38,369 bases of DNA from a virus, in the IMG/VR virus record IMGVR_UViG_3300032245_000650, positions 1-38,369 of that record; one strand, given 5' to 3'. Under the pieces are notes generated by a model. That model was given only the letters and a program-made list of their open reading frames with translations, was not told the origin of the DNA and searched no databases. A program made the translations under genes and the position numbers. Below are positions 14,601 through 21,958 of this stretch, in pieces. Each line of letters starts with the position of its first letter. Position 1 is the stretch's first letter.

Positions 14601-15247
14601 TAGCCCCTACCCCTATTTACAATATCTATATCCACAACCTCACCAGACAAAATAGACGAAGTAAATGTGGCTGTTGTTGTTGTGTTTAGTTGTTGTGCTA
14701 GGTCTGGATTAACTCTTATTGAATTATCCGACAATTCATAACTAGCCGCAATACTAGAATCCACATATTGAAGAGGTCGAGTAATGATGGTTGGCGTAGG
14801 TATCGCAAATCCCGCCGTAATGCTTGCTGTGACTGGGGTAATATAATCAACATTTAATCTAAATACACCAGTAACGATTGGAAAGGTTGCTATGGAAGAA
14901 ATGATATTAGCGGTTACTGGTGTATATGTAAATATTCTAGCCGAACCAACTGTTCTAGATGCTGGCGATGTTACTATGGTTGCTGTGGCTCTAATCGTGC
15001 TGATTGGCTGTGTGCTGACAGCTTGACCATCTGCCAATTTTAATGTCGTAGTTCCAAGTCTAGCCCTAAAAGAACTATCATCGGCAGGTTGTTTGGAACT
15101 AACAATATTTTTACTTATTTGAAGAACATTGATTTTTATATTCCTCTGCTCATCAGAAAATATTGTTGGCTTGCTAATTGGAATAGTGCTTTGTCCATCC
15201 AAAAACCGACCACTTGCAACATCCAGAAATAGCTCTTGAGAGTTCAC
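11663..15247 (-). CDS. Large repeat-rich tail fibre or tip protein
   Basis: This is a 1194-residue protein. Repeats built around a GxGY core (GGSGYSTAP, GGFGYTNAP, GAGYVSAP, GKGYISAP, NKGYGFTDNP) occur from about residue 200 to 340 and again through the C-terminal third. There the unit is about 75-80 residues long: GxGYxSAPxVTAPxP, a serine/valine strand, GYxxG and GGxA. Such repeats are typical of beta-structured fibre and adhesin-like tail proteins. The centre (about 480-700) is a distinct non-repeat segment. It probably contacts the host surface. The gene is visibly more AT-rich than the head genes. Confidence 0.75.
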   Translation of the reverse strand: MNSQELFLDVASGRFLDGQSTIPISKPTIFSDEQRNIKINVLQISKNIVSSKQPADDSSFRARLGTTTLKLADGQAVSTQPISTIRATATIVTSPASRTVGSARIFTYTPVTANIISSIATFPIVTGVFRLNVDYITPVTASITAGFAIPTPTIITRPLQYVDSSIAASYELSDNSIRVNPDLAQQLNTTTTATFTSSILSGEVVDIDIVNRGRGYPNGTYDLNISPSITTGASFTATISAGVVTTISIVTGGFGYSNGPFDLVFSATTGTIAAATASAVSGSINKITITNGGSGYSTAPSVTLAAPTAGTAIATVVASGGFIQSLTITSGGFGYTNAPTVTLFQPTKSLVGLTNQIVDLGCKGVNTNTVSLEFSDPDGGQTPPTSKRPVASIQYTGDGTLWRIIISDVGYGYSATPAVSHGDILAYLPILKTGFTTNYGDVDSIVSDVSDVTGNNNARFGLVALATVSTFSETATKINLGGLKIGFNPDGTFPDNHKWITGGISQNGANTFRYVYATRNGKTYSTDPRIAKAQQSALIEVGAKLYNDIGVVVTGSQYDPKYQRAVLISDFNGTQAPGLSAQINGVTIVGRRNLASINTNASAISNFPNPQHDKFAGKSALVAIVPKDRSIIPTRYAVMEIFIPRRDTSYIVSALDLGNNGLSFSYSDFGGGRYTPEFRVLDAGAGYPATYTKNYDLVELGALTSDPVIFEFSGTTVYTMPSTLADGFIDTAFSVPASIATRPGPAAVQYLLGGGGIGYTRSTNIAFQSVQTLGLVRSAGLSNVPASYSDGTYSCSVQAPASGTPAQINLVVDRNGSRSQVVVVNGGSGYTSAPIVTAPAPNFISGQVKSVSVLTQPQGYSIDQQFSLSVPTSPIDGGQASILFTQSSSGSVNVIIENPGFGYQSTQVATAPDPDRRLESGFLRTLELQNSPNGYIVGQSYSLQIGQSPQAGGNAVANIIKESESKYTFQILNAGAGYVSAPIVTAPSPDAPNGLLSSVAVTTLGAGYAPGTYEATVGTAPSGGQTAKVNYIVDENLSGEYVVVESGKGYISAPSISVPTPAGAVISSISITCAGSYYTSDNYSATIQDAAGSGARLDVPTIQNGQLQNINVLNKGYGFTDNPAIVFPKPPIPQTPQLQRNQLDLTFNITTASANAILSTATQRDILMEVYETDGTNEQVVAQATVSLAKRVLE

Positions 15248-15268
15248 TTTAGACTATGCCCTTGTCAA

Positions 15269-15547
15269 TTACTTGCCCAGAACCGTGATTGTGGCTGGCG
15301 TGCCATTAGAGCATACAGTAAGGGTTATCTCCCTAAACCCCGCCACACCGCCGCCCCCAACTAATGCCCCCGCTGTTGCGGATATAACATAACTTCCATC
15401 GGTTACCTTAATATCTATATTCGCACCAGCTATGGGGGTTCTTTGCAATACTGCGGCCTCTAGATCGTGGAGATAGGTCTTTGTAATTAGGCCATTATCA
15501 GCCAATACTGGAACTTTAGAAAAGGAACTTCCAGTACCAGACCTCAT
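15269..15547 (-). CDS. Small virion or tail-tip protein
   Basis: This 92-residue protein starts with ATG overlapping the previous stop as ATGA. It has a Gly-rich middle (AGALVGGGGVAGF) and short beta strands (IDIKVTDGSYVISATAG, REITLTVCSNG). It lies between the tail protein and the fibre and is translationally coupled, so it is probably a tip or fibre-connector part. No family is recognised. Confidence 0.6.
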   Translation of the reverse strand: MRSGTGSSFSKVPVLADNGLITKTYLHDLEAAVLQRTPIAGANIDIKVTDGSYVISATAGALVGGGGVAGFREITLTVCSNGTPATITVLGK

Positions 15548-16197
15548 TCTATTTGTCCCTTGGTTGCAGAAGCACGAACTCGGAATAATCCACCAGCCGT
15601 CTCAACTGAAGAACCAATAATGTTGATTACATTCTCATCTATTCCAGCCCCAAAAACAGGATATTGAACCGTGCCAACAAATGCAACCTCCGTTGGCTTA
15701 TTCCTAATAATTTGAACTGGCAAACTTCCTACAATCGTTTTTACTCTATCTTGAACTGCCGTAACATCTTCTGTTTGGCTATTCGTTGTGATTGTTGCTG
15801 TTGGAGATAGCCATTCGCAAGTATAGCTGAATGCCGCATCTAGGGCTGGAAGTCGCACAAATCCAGTAACAATCTCCTTCTGATATTGATAGCTTGTCTC
15901 TAGAATATAAAGCGAATTATCGCCAGTTCCTCCCTCTGCCGATACTTGTAATCTATATAGGCCATTTGCTGTATCTCCCGCAATATGAGACATATTCCTA
16001 CGCACAACACGGAAGCTCCCCGGAGGCTGGTCTGGAACGCCACTTACATCTTGATCTAAAGAGAAGTTGGAATTGAGTGCAGAGAACGAGCCAACAACAG
16101 AGAATTGAAAAGATGAAATACCATCCCGGCCATTGTCTGTTATGATGTCTGGCTCGTAATCGAATGAGGATATGTTTGAGAGAATTGTTGCGGCCAT
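15544..16197 (-). CDS. Tail protein, possible distal-tail component
   Basis: This 217-residue beta-rich protein begins MAATILSNISSFDY, echoing the MAATI start of the two tube-like proteins further upstream, and is otherwise unlike them. It follows the tape measure by 7 bases, the usual place for a distal-tail or baseplate-hub protein. No enzymatic motif is seen. The role is inferred from order. Confidence 0.6.
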   Translation of the reverse strand: MAATILSNISSFDYEPDIITDNGRDGISSFQFSVVGSFSALNSNFSLDQDVSGVPDQPPGSFRVVRRNMSHIAGDTANGLYRLQVSAEGGTGDNSLYILETSYQYQKEIVTGFVRLPALDAAFSYTCEWLSPTATITTNSQTEDVTAVQDRVKTIVGSLPVQIIRNKPTEVAFVGTVQYPVFGAGIDENVINIIGSSVETAGGLFRVRASATKGQIE

Positions 16198-16204
16198 ATA
16201 TTTA

Positions 16205-17497
16205 TTACTTTGCTACTGCGGCTGGCAGTTTGTCAGCCAACGCCTTGATTGCGTCTAATAATGCTTTTTGCGTATCTGCCCCACCACCACCTTTTGCCTT
16301 TTCTGCGGCGACTTGACTTGCTGGTGTCCCGCCTCGCATCGACCCAAACTTTTCAGATAGTAAAGGCATTTCCCCTGCGGCTTGCTGTGCGGCCACTTGT
16401 TCACGCATATTCTGGGCTGTTACTGGTGGCAATCCTTGTGCCTTTCTTTTTGCGTTTTCTTCTGTTTTCATACTCTCAAACACTTGGTCTTGAGTTCTGA
16501 AATCTTCTTTCTTTACCTCTCTAGCCCTTACTTTCCTTGCCACATCTAGGGCTTGTTGTCCTGCCCTGCTTGCACCCAATAGACCCCCACCAGCTTCTTG
16601 TGCCATCTTTGCATCTGCCGCCCTCTCTGATCGCTGTGATCTAATAACATTGTTTTGGGCTTTGTATATTTGAAGCTCTAGTTCGGCTGATCTTATGTTT
16701 CGTGCGTTGATTTGTTCTTTATTGTTGCCCTCACGATTTGATGCAATAAGCGTGTCGAGAATCTTTATATTTTCATCCCTTAAAGCAACTGCTTGTTTTA
16801 GTTCCTCTTTGGCCAAGTCTACAAGTATCTGTCTGCCACCCTCTGTCTCATTAACAAATTTTAGAGTTTCTTGTGCTTGCTTTGAAATGTTTATTGCCGA
16901 TCTGCTTTGCTTTTCGATTTTTTTAATTTCGTCTGCTTCTTTTTGTTTCAGCTTAACAATTTCTTCTTGCACTAAAAGCTGGTCTTGGGCTTGCTTCAAT
17001 GCTCTCTCGGTATCCCCAACTCCAATGTTTATCCCGGTGAACTTTTCAATGCCCTTCAATATCCCGCCAAAGGCTCCGAGTTGTGTGATCTTGCTTCTTA
17101 AAGACTCAATCGTGTCCTCGGTCTTTTCTAGCCCAGCTTGTGCTTGCTCAACGCTCGTACTCTTGAAAGACATCTCAAAGGCAGAAGAAAGGGCTTTCTG
17201 TGAGTCGTAGTAATCTATGGAGGCTTGCTTGACAGTTTGCCCGAACTTGTTAATCGAGCCGAGGACAGCCGCCCCGAATAGCCCGCCGACACCCAAGCGA
17301 GCTAATGAGCCAAGAGATGAGCCAGCCTTCCCAGCATTAAGGCCAAGGGAAAGAAGGCTTTTCCCTAGTCGCTCTGTGCTTCCGCCAGCCCTCTTGAATG
17401 TTTCGGATGTCTTGTTGGCCTCCCGCTGAAGGTCTTTTAACGCAGTTGTTCCCTTGCGTCCGTCGATTACTACCTCTCCCTCTAACTTAAAGCCCAT
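16205..17497 (-). CDS. Tape measure protein (short)
   Basis: This 430-residue protein has residues 1-90 combining a basic helix, Gly/Ser-rich turns and a hydrophobic patch (LARLGVGGLFGAAVLGSI), the classic tape-measure start. Residues about 120-330 are long heptad helices (QLLVQEEIVKLKQKEADEIK), and the end is Ala-rich. With roughly 1.5 angstrom per residue, the known helix rise for tape measures, the tail would be near 65 nm, short for a siphovirus. It comes after the tube and chaperone genes as in lambda. No lytic domain is visible. Confidence 0.75.
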   Translation of the reverse strand: MGFKLEGEVVIDGRKGTTALKDLQREANKTSETFKRAGGSTERLGKSLLSLGLNAGKAGSSLGSLARLGVGGLFGAAVLGSINKFGQTVKQASIDYYDSQKALSSAFEMSFKSTSVEQAQAGLEKTEDTIESLRSKITQLGAFGGILKGIEKFTGINIGVGDTERALKQAQDQLLVQEEIVKLKQKEADEIKKIEKQSRSAINISKQAQETLKFVNETEGGRQILVDLAKEELKQAVALRDENIKILDTLIASNREGNNKEQINARNIRSAELELQIYKAQNNVIRSQRSERAADAKMAQEAGGGLLGASRAGQQALDVARKVRAREVKKEDFRTQDQVFESMKTEENAKRKAQGLPPVTAQNMREQVAAQQAAGEMPLLSEKFGSMRGGTPASQVAAEKAKGGGGADTQKALLDAIKALADKLPAAVAK

Positions 17498-17498
17498 A

Positions 17499-18200
17499 TT
17501 ATCTCTTGAGCTTGTTAAGCCTCTCTTGCTCCTTACGCTCTATATATGTTTTCATATCTTGCTCCTCTAGCCGAAAAGCAAGCCGAAGGGGGGCAACTCC
17601 AATCTTATCAACAGCATTGGCCGTGTTTGCAAATATCGTTTTGATAAAGTCCCCAGCCCTTTGTGCTGGTACAGCATATCCCTTCCCGGCAGAAGTTTTG
17701 GGGGATGGCTCTTTCTTGATATCAGTTTTTGTATTTCTTACCCCTTGCTGTTTATACCTATTCAAAGCGGGCAACCAGCCAGCAACAATATAACCGCAAG
17801 AACGCCTAACTGACTTTACAAAACCATCATACTTTTGTCCCATTCTCTTGCCACCCAATCCACCTCCACGCAATTTAGGGGGTAGGCTTTGTGGTCTAAA
17901 TTTCCTTCTCCAATTAAATATCTTAAACCCTGCTGGTGTCCCCTTGTAGAAGTCACGATTTCTCTTTGCCTTTGTCTCCCTCCCAGTACCTCCCTTTAGC
18001 CTTCTGACTTGTTGGATTGCCCCAAGTTCTCTAACTACTCTTTCTGGGCTTGTTCTTTTTGTGTATTGCATCGCCTTCATAATAATGTTGGCGGCTCGCC
18101 TATTAACTTCTGTTAGAAAATCAGCATTACGCAATTCAATATACTTATCGATAGTTCTATTGAAATCCCTAGTATCTAGCTTAAAGGATGTAAGAGCCAT
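17499..18200 (-). CDS. Basic tail-assembly protein of unknown family
   Basis: This is a 233-residue protein with very high Lys/Arg content (RRLKGGTGRETKAKRNRDFY and LRGGGLGGKRMGQK). The N-terminus (SFKLDTRDFNRTIDKYIEL, then EVNRRAANIIMKAMQYTKR) resembles the start of HK97-gp10-like or minor tail proteins, which carry a long helix then a positive cluster. It sits between the chaperone/virion protein and the tape measure. Function is unknown; a tail-completion role fits the order. Confidence 0.6.
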   Translation of the reverse strand: MALTSFKLDTRDFNRTIDKYIELRNADFLTEVNRRAANIIMKAMQYTKRTSPERVVRELGAIQQVRRLKGGTGRETKAKRNRDFYKGTPAGFKIFNWRRKFRPQSLPPKLRGGGLGGKRMGQKYDGFVKSVRRSCGYIVAGWLPALNRYKQQGVRNTKTDIKKEPSPKTSAGKGYAVPAQRAGDFIKTIFANTANAVDKIGVAPLRLAFRLEEQDMKTYIERKEQERLNKLKR

Positions 18201-18203
18201 ATC

Positions 18204-18947
18204 CTAATTATTTATCATCAAATACGCTTGCACAATAAGGCTTACTGAGTGTGTTCCTTGGCTAACTTTATATTGCCATTCAACATCTGATTTTTGAGTT
18301 CTTACTTGTGGGATAATTCTAGTCACATTAAATGAGTTTGAAAATGTACTTTGCAAAAGATCAAATTTCATTGGCCTTACAACATTGTGATTTGTAACTT
18401 GAACATTAAATGTCACATATTTACTATTGGCAACAACATCCCCGCTATAACAATCGACCGCATAAATATAAAGACTATATCCACTTGGGACTGAATACCA
18501 TCCAGCTTGCATAGCCCCAATGGTCGCATTGATTTGTGCGTAGGTTGTCGCCCCTCCCTTTGCTGTAATAATTCCAGCATTATTCTCTTGCCCAACGGCA
18601 GGAGTAATCATTGAGAACCCATTGATTCGATAGAAGGAATTGGTTGTTGAAGCTGGCGTGACTCCACTTAATGTTACATTCTCTGATATTGGATTCCAAT
18701 TTGAATCAAGTCCATTGATCGCTATAATCCCACCAGAATCAGCCGTAACTGTGCTTGCGATTCCCATTGTGCTTGCAGAAGATGGGAACGCATAAGTGTT
18801 TGGTAATCCATCCCAAAGAGTTCTATTGTTTGTGGTTACTTGATCGCTAAACGCAAATAAGCTAACTGGAATCGCATCTGGTGGATTGTTTTTAGCCGCC
18901 CAAGTTTTCCATTCTAAAGCAAGGAGATGATTTATAGATACAGACAT
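18204..18947 (-). CDS. Beta-rich virion structural protein
   Basis: This 247-residue protein has the sequence pattern GIASTVTADSGGIIAINGLD, then NWNPISENVTLSG, then YRING and YSVPSGYSLYIYA. It matches a structural protein type common in environmental phages (dispersed AINGLDxNxNxIxExVTLxG and VPxGYTxYI). Its exact virion location is not established. The ATG begins just 3 bases after the stop of the frameshift product. Its expression is probably coupled to the chaperone. Confidence 0.7.
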   Translation of the reverse strand: MSVSINHLLALEWKTWAAKNNPPDAIPVSLFAFSDQVTTNNRTLWDGLPNTYAFPSSASTMGIASTVTADSGGIIAINGLDSNWNPISENVTLSGVTPASTTNSFYRINGFSMITPAVGQENNAGIITAKGGATTYAQINATIGAMQAGWYSVPSGYSLYIYAVDCYSGDVVANSKYVTFNVQVTNHNVVRPMKFDLLQSTFSNSFNVTRIIPQVRTQKSDVEWQYKVSQGTHSVSLIVQAYLMINN

Positions 18948-18949
18948 AC

Positions 18950-19533
18950 CTAGTGTTTTTCGTCAAGAATATCATCAATTATATTTACTGCGTTAGAGTT
19001 GTGCCTTCTAACATCAATCCCACGATTGACAAGCATAGCGTGTTCTAGCTGAACAAGTTGCACTTCTGCCATATCCCACAATACTTGCTCTGCCGTCCAA
19101 CCAAACTCCTTTGCAAATAGCCAGACGGACGAAGCAATCCCGGCTGGCTGAACTATTTTGGGGAGTCGTTCCCTCCGTTAGTCTGAACACGAGCCTCTGC
19201 AATTTCAGAGAAAATTTCATCAACAATCTTCACTCCCTCAATAAAATCAGACTCGTTAAAATCGTCAGACCAATTCAAAACAGTCTCTCTAAACTTGGCC
19301 TTATCCCAAGCCAGTTTAACCAATTCTGACCTTGGGTGAGTCAAACAAAAGAGACTAGACCAAATAAAGAACTCCGTCGTATCTGCCTCCTCACGAATCT
19401 GGTTCATCACAATTCGTGTCCCAAGGGTGAACTTTCCGACCTTATTGCCCTTAAACATTCTCTCATTTATGACAAAGGATTTATCGAGTGCTTTGTTTAG
19501 AATCTCCTCATCTTTTTGTAGGTCTAGGCTCAT
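18950..19533 (-). CDS. Tail assembly chaperone GT fusion made by -1 frameshift
   Basis: The zero-frame product ends SPK-stop at 19153. The sequence there, TCC CCA AAA TAG, contains the slippery heptamer C CCA AAA (19162-19156) right at the stop. A -1 slip continues for 68 further codons without a stop, to TAG at 18950. The extension is clearly protein-like (ASSVWLFAKEFGWTAEQVLW then VQLEHAMLVNRGIDV), and the GWTAEQVL turn is typical of T-type chaperone tails. This matches lambda G/GT, whose signal is G GGA AAG. The product would bring tube subunits to the tape measure. The extension has no start of its own. Confidence 0.8.
19153..19533 (-). CDS. Tail assembly chaperone G (zero-frame product)
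   Basis: This 126-residue protein is the unshifted product. Its N-terminal part (LNKALDKSFVINERMFKG, then KFTLGTRIVMNQIREEAD) is helical and acidic-basic mixed, of the size and layout of lambda G-like chaperones. The ATG overlaps the stop of the upstream gene as ATGA. It sits directly upstream of the tape measure region, as expected. Most ribosomes should stop here and only a few shift to make the longer form. Confidence 0.75.
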   Translation of the reverse strand: MSLDLQKDEEILNKALDKSFVINERMFKGNKVGKFTLGTRIVMNQIREEADTTEFFIWSSLFCLTHPRSELVKLAWDKAKFRETVLNWSDDFNESDFIEGVKIVDEIFSEIAEARVQTNGGNDSPK

Positions 19534-19916
19534 AGATATTTACTCAGTTTCTTTCGCAGTTCTGGGGATGCGTTCTTGCTAACCAGCAAGGTAGCTTTCC
19601 CAAACTGCTTTTTAACTAGGGGGGTTGCGTTATTGATAGCATCTAAAAGACGCTCTCTGTTCTCTAGTACGGCTCTGCAATAGGCTATGGGATCATCGTA
19701 ATTCGTGATTGCTGACCAGCCCTTTTCCCACATATCAACAATCTTGCCACCAAGACCATTGGGTAGATCGCTAAAGAAGAATGTGACGCTCCTGCGGTTA
19801 TTATCGTCTGCATCCTCAATGACGGCCATTGGCTCTTTCTCTCTGAATGGGATGCCAAATGTAGCTAGAACCGATGCTAGTTTGATGTTGCGAGTATAAA
19901 GGATTTTTTCTTGCAT
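19530..19916 (-). CDS. Tail-module hypothetical protein
   Basis: This 128-residue protein begins MQEKILYTRNIKLASVLATF and contains GIPFREKEPMAVI, FFFSDLP and AVLENRERLLDAI. This layout (TRNxKLAxxLxxxGIPF, ENRExLLD) is one I recall in small proteins beside phage tail genes, but no function is known. It lies between the tube-like paralogs and the chaperone. Codon coupling with the chaperone suggests a role in tail assembly. Confidence 0.65.
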   Translation of the reverse strand: MQEKILYTRNIKLASVLATFGIPFREKEPMAVIEDADDNNRRSVTFFFSDLPNGLGGKIVDMWEKGWSAITNYDDPIAYCRAVLENRERLLDAINNATPLVKKQFGKATLLVSKNASPELRKKLSKYL

Positions 19917-19935
19917 AAGGATTTCTAGGTTAAAA

Positions 19936-20289
19936 CTAACTTATACCATCGTATCGAACTGCCGTGAAGGATACCGTCTCAAAGTTGTCTGCACTACGAT
20001 TTCTAGCGGTTTCGGTAATATAGGCCGCACCAGACAGATCGTAGTTGCTTCCGTTGGATACTGTGATGGTTGCTCCAACGCTACCGCTAAAGGTTGTATA
20101 TGCACCCTCTACTGAGTAGGTGACTTTCTTATTGCGAAACACAACTGCCGTAACATCCCCGCCCTTGTTCTTTAGCTCAACTGCATCAGCAGAAGCAGAG
20201 GAAGAGATGGATTGAATTACCATCCCAGTCTGTGCTGAGGCAATTCCAAATGCTAGGTCTGTGCTATTTCCAATGATTGTAGCGGCCAT
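19936..20289 (-). CDS. Tail tube-like protein, paralog 2
   Basis: This 117-residue all-beta protein begins MAATIIGNSTDLAFGI. It is clearly a paralog of its upstream neighbour: both share the MAAT start, an AFGxA run, TGxVIQSxS, an AVxFxxxK segment, an SGxYxxT motif and a YDG ending at nearly equal length. The compact beta design and position before the chaperone fit a major tail tube protein. Which of the pair forms the tube is not clear. Confidence 0.7.
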   Translation of the reverse strand: MAATIIGNSTDLAFGIASAQTGMVIQSISSSASADAVELKNKGGDVTAVVFRNKKVTYSVEGAYTTFSGSVGATITVSNGSNYDLSGAAYITETARNRSADNFETVSFTAVRYDGIS

Positions 20290-20290
20290 A

Positions 20291-20647
20291 TTATGTACCT
20301 AATCCATCGTATGCGGTTGCTGATAGGTCAAAGCTGTTGAAGCCATCGGCGGCTTGCGAGAAAGAAACATCCGTTACAAAGTAACTCCCGCTTGATACTG
20401 CGGCTGTGTTGCCAGTTAGGGCAAGGGCACCGCCAATTCCAGAAGAGGCAACAGCACCACTACAGTTACCAGAAAGGCTAACATTCCTTTTGAAAGCAGA
20501 AAAAGCAACGGCAGAGTGAGTGCCATTGTGCTTTGATACTTCAGTTGTCTCTGATGTGTTTGTAAGTGAGAAGCTCTGAATAACAACGCCAGTTTCAGCG
20601 GCGAGTCCAAAGGCAACGGAAGAAAGTCCTATACTTGTAGCGGCCAT
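20291..20647 (-). CDS. Tail tube-like protein, paralog 1
   Basis: This 118-residue protein, MAATSIGLSSVAFGLAAETG, is the first of the duplicated pair. It shares spacing with the downstream copy (TGVVIQSFS, GTHSAVAFSAFKRNVSLSG, GSYFVTD, AADGF, YDGLG). The genes lie one base apart, head to tail, as after a tandem duplication. The two copies may make a mixed tube or one may serve at the tail tip. No catalytic motif is present. Confidence 0.7.
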   Translation of the reverse strand: MAATSIGLSSVAFGLAAETGVVIQSFSLTNTSETTEVSKHNGTHSAVAFSAFKRNVSLSGNCSGAVASSGIGGALALTGNTAAVSSGSYFVTDVSFSQAADGFNSFDLSATAYDGLGT

Positions 20648-20668
20648 TTGATATTCCTTTGTGTCAAA

Positions 20669-20923
20669 TTATCGTGAGAACACTCTGACCTTGATTAGCT
20701 CCCAGATTGTAGAGAATACAGCACCAGATACTAGGGCAACCAGCCAGAGCTTTGTTTTGATGGTGTGAGCGTCCCTCTCTAGGGTATCGACCTTTCCGTT
20801 CATCCTCCCAGTCCATTCGGCTATTTCGCTAGTATGACGCTCTAAAATCGAAATCAACCCTACCTGCCTCTCCTCGATTCTTGCGAGCCTCTCCCTCAAA
20901 TCCGCTACTTGGTCTGCACTCAT
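20669..20923 (-). CDS. XhlA-like membrane-associated protein
   Basis: This 84-residue protein has a coiled coil over residues 1-55 (DLRERLARIEERQVGLISIL, then ERHTSEIAEW). A C-terminal transmembrane helix follows (LWLVALVSGAVFSTIWELIK). This is the architecture of haemolysin XhlA-like proteins and some antiholins or lysis regulators. The ATG overlaps the 46-residue gene stop as ATGA. A lysis or entry role is inference. Confidence 0.65.
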   Translation of the reverse strand: MSADQVADLRERLARIEERQVGLISILERHTSEIAEWTGRMNGKVDTLERDAHTIKTKLWLVALVSGAVFSTIWELIKVRVFSR

Positions 20924-21060
20924 ATCTCACAATCCTCTGCTCCTTCGCAGATTCGGACGCAAGTATTCCCATCTTCATCTATGAACTTCTCTATGTAGCC
21001 CTCATCGCAAAGCCATTTCAAAGAGGATACGAAGTCCTCGTATGTGTATTGGTAGTTCAT
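20920..21060 (-). CDS. 46-residue cysteine-containing protein
   Basis: This small acidic protein begins MNYQYTYEDFVSSLKWLCDE and contains four Cys residues. Its ATG overlaps the lipoprotein stop and its stop overlaps the XhlA-like ATG, both as ATGA, forming a coupled trio. No motif is recognised. The cysteines may form disulfides or bind zinc. A longer frame upward to 21312 lies inside the neighbouring genes and is not needed. Confidence 0.6.
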   Translation of the reverse strand: MNYQYTYEDFVSSLKWLCDEGYIEKFIDEDGNTCVRICEGAEDCEI

Positions 21061-21182
21061 TTGCTTGGTGTCTTTCCTGCGTCCTCGGCGGCTTGCATCA
21101 TTTCGTAGTCCGGCAGAGCGTTGTTGTCTGTGTTCCGTGGCGAGCAAGAGCATAGGAAGAGACCAACCAACAACAGCTTCAT
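21057..21182 (-). CDS. 41-residue lipoprotein, o-spanin-like
   Basis: This short gene encodes MKLLLVGLFLCSCSPRNTDN and about 20 more residues. The signal peptide ends at a lipobox-like LCSC with Cys about residue 13 as the likely acylation site. The mature part is short and Asn/Asp/Pro-rich. Such tiny lipoproteins beside a membrane coiled-coil protein resemble an Rz1-type outer component. The ATG overlaps the previous stop (TAATG) and the stop couples to the next gene. The position in the tail module, not the lysis cassette, is odd. Confidence 0.65.
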   Translation of the reverse strand: MKLLLVGLFLCSCSPRNTDNNALPDYEMMQAAEDAGKTPSK

Positions 21183-21949
21183 TACTGCACATCCAATAAC
21201 CAATGAGTTGATTGGAGGATTGCAGAAGGGCTTGCCGTTGGAGAAGAGGAGGAGTTTGAACAATGAACTTCTGGGCCGAATCGATTTGTGCTAGTGTCGT
21301 TTGTCGGCCCACCAGTAAGAGTTAAAAGCGGAACTTGCCCAATATTTATATTTGGATTTATGGATGAATCTGCTCCGTAGAGATTTATATTCCCTGCTCC
21401 ATCAGACTCAATCACAACGCCAAAAAACCTATTATCAGATGCGGCAAGCCCAAAGCCATTTGTTAGCGTTGTGTAGGAAGTCGGGGTTAAATATGAAGCA
21501 TTAAAACCTATTAGCCTTGCTTGAATAACGCCAGATTGTAGGGCAAATTCAGCACCAAATCCCTTGATTGTTAGTCCATTGACCCCAGCCAAAGGAGCGT
21601 CAGTAGCATTTCCAGTTCCACCAAATACCATTCTGATAACAGAGTTTGTGCTGGCCAAATACATCATACCACCCATTGAAAATCTGATTCTCTTTGAGTA
21701 GTCAATCTTGCCAGCACTTGCCGTCATTAGTGCCGCAGTAGGGTCGAAGTAACCAATTTTAGAAGTTCCGCTTGCCGAAGAGCCAGCGTTCAAATTCAGA
21801 TGAAAACCTCCAGTATTTGCAAGAGAGGCAATCCCACCAGTACCAGTAACTTTTGTGTATGAACCAGCCAACCCAGCCCGATACATTTTCATTCGCCCAG
21901 AGGCAAAAATAAAATCGTCTATATTGCTTGGATTTTTTGTGAGAGGCAT
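21182..21949 (-). CDS. Beta-rich virion protein, possible fibre
   Basis: This 255-residue protein begins MPLTKNPSNIDDFIFASGRM. Gly/Ser/Thr-rich strands (SGTSKIGYF, MTASAGKIDYSKRIRFSMGG, GNINLYGADSS) suggest a jelly-roll or lectin-like virion protein. It lies between other virion genes and the small lipoprotein. No catalytic residues are seen. A decorative or receptor-binding role is inference. Confidence 0.65.
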   Translation of the reverse strand: MPLTKNPSNIDDFIFASGRMKMYRAGLAGSYTKVTGTGGIASLANTGGFHLNLNAGSSASGTSKIGYFDPTAALMTASAGKIDYSKRIRFSMGGMMYLASTNSVIRMVFGGTGNATDAPLAGVNGLTIKGFGAEFALQSGVIQARLIGFNASYLTPTSYTTLTNGFGLAASDNRFFGVVIESDGAGNINLYGADSSINPNINIGQVPLLTLTGGPTNDTSTNRFGPEVHCSNSSSSPTASPSAILQSTHWLLDVQ

Positions 21950-21958
21950 AGCCTACTC

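Noticed and set aside
16695-17210. Plus-strand 171-codon frame
   Set aside because: It is antisense to the coiled-coil part of the tape measure and is Ser/Phe/Leu-rich, as expected of a shadow.
19014-19226. Minus-strand 70-codon frame
   Set aside because: It overlaps the -1 frameshift extension of the chaperone, which has better coding character.
20416-20616. Minus-strand 66-codon frame
   Set aside because: It lies inside a tube-like paralog in another phase and is Leu/Pro-rich.
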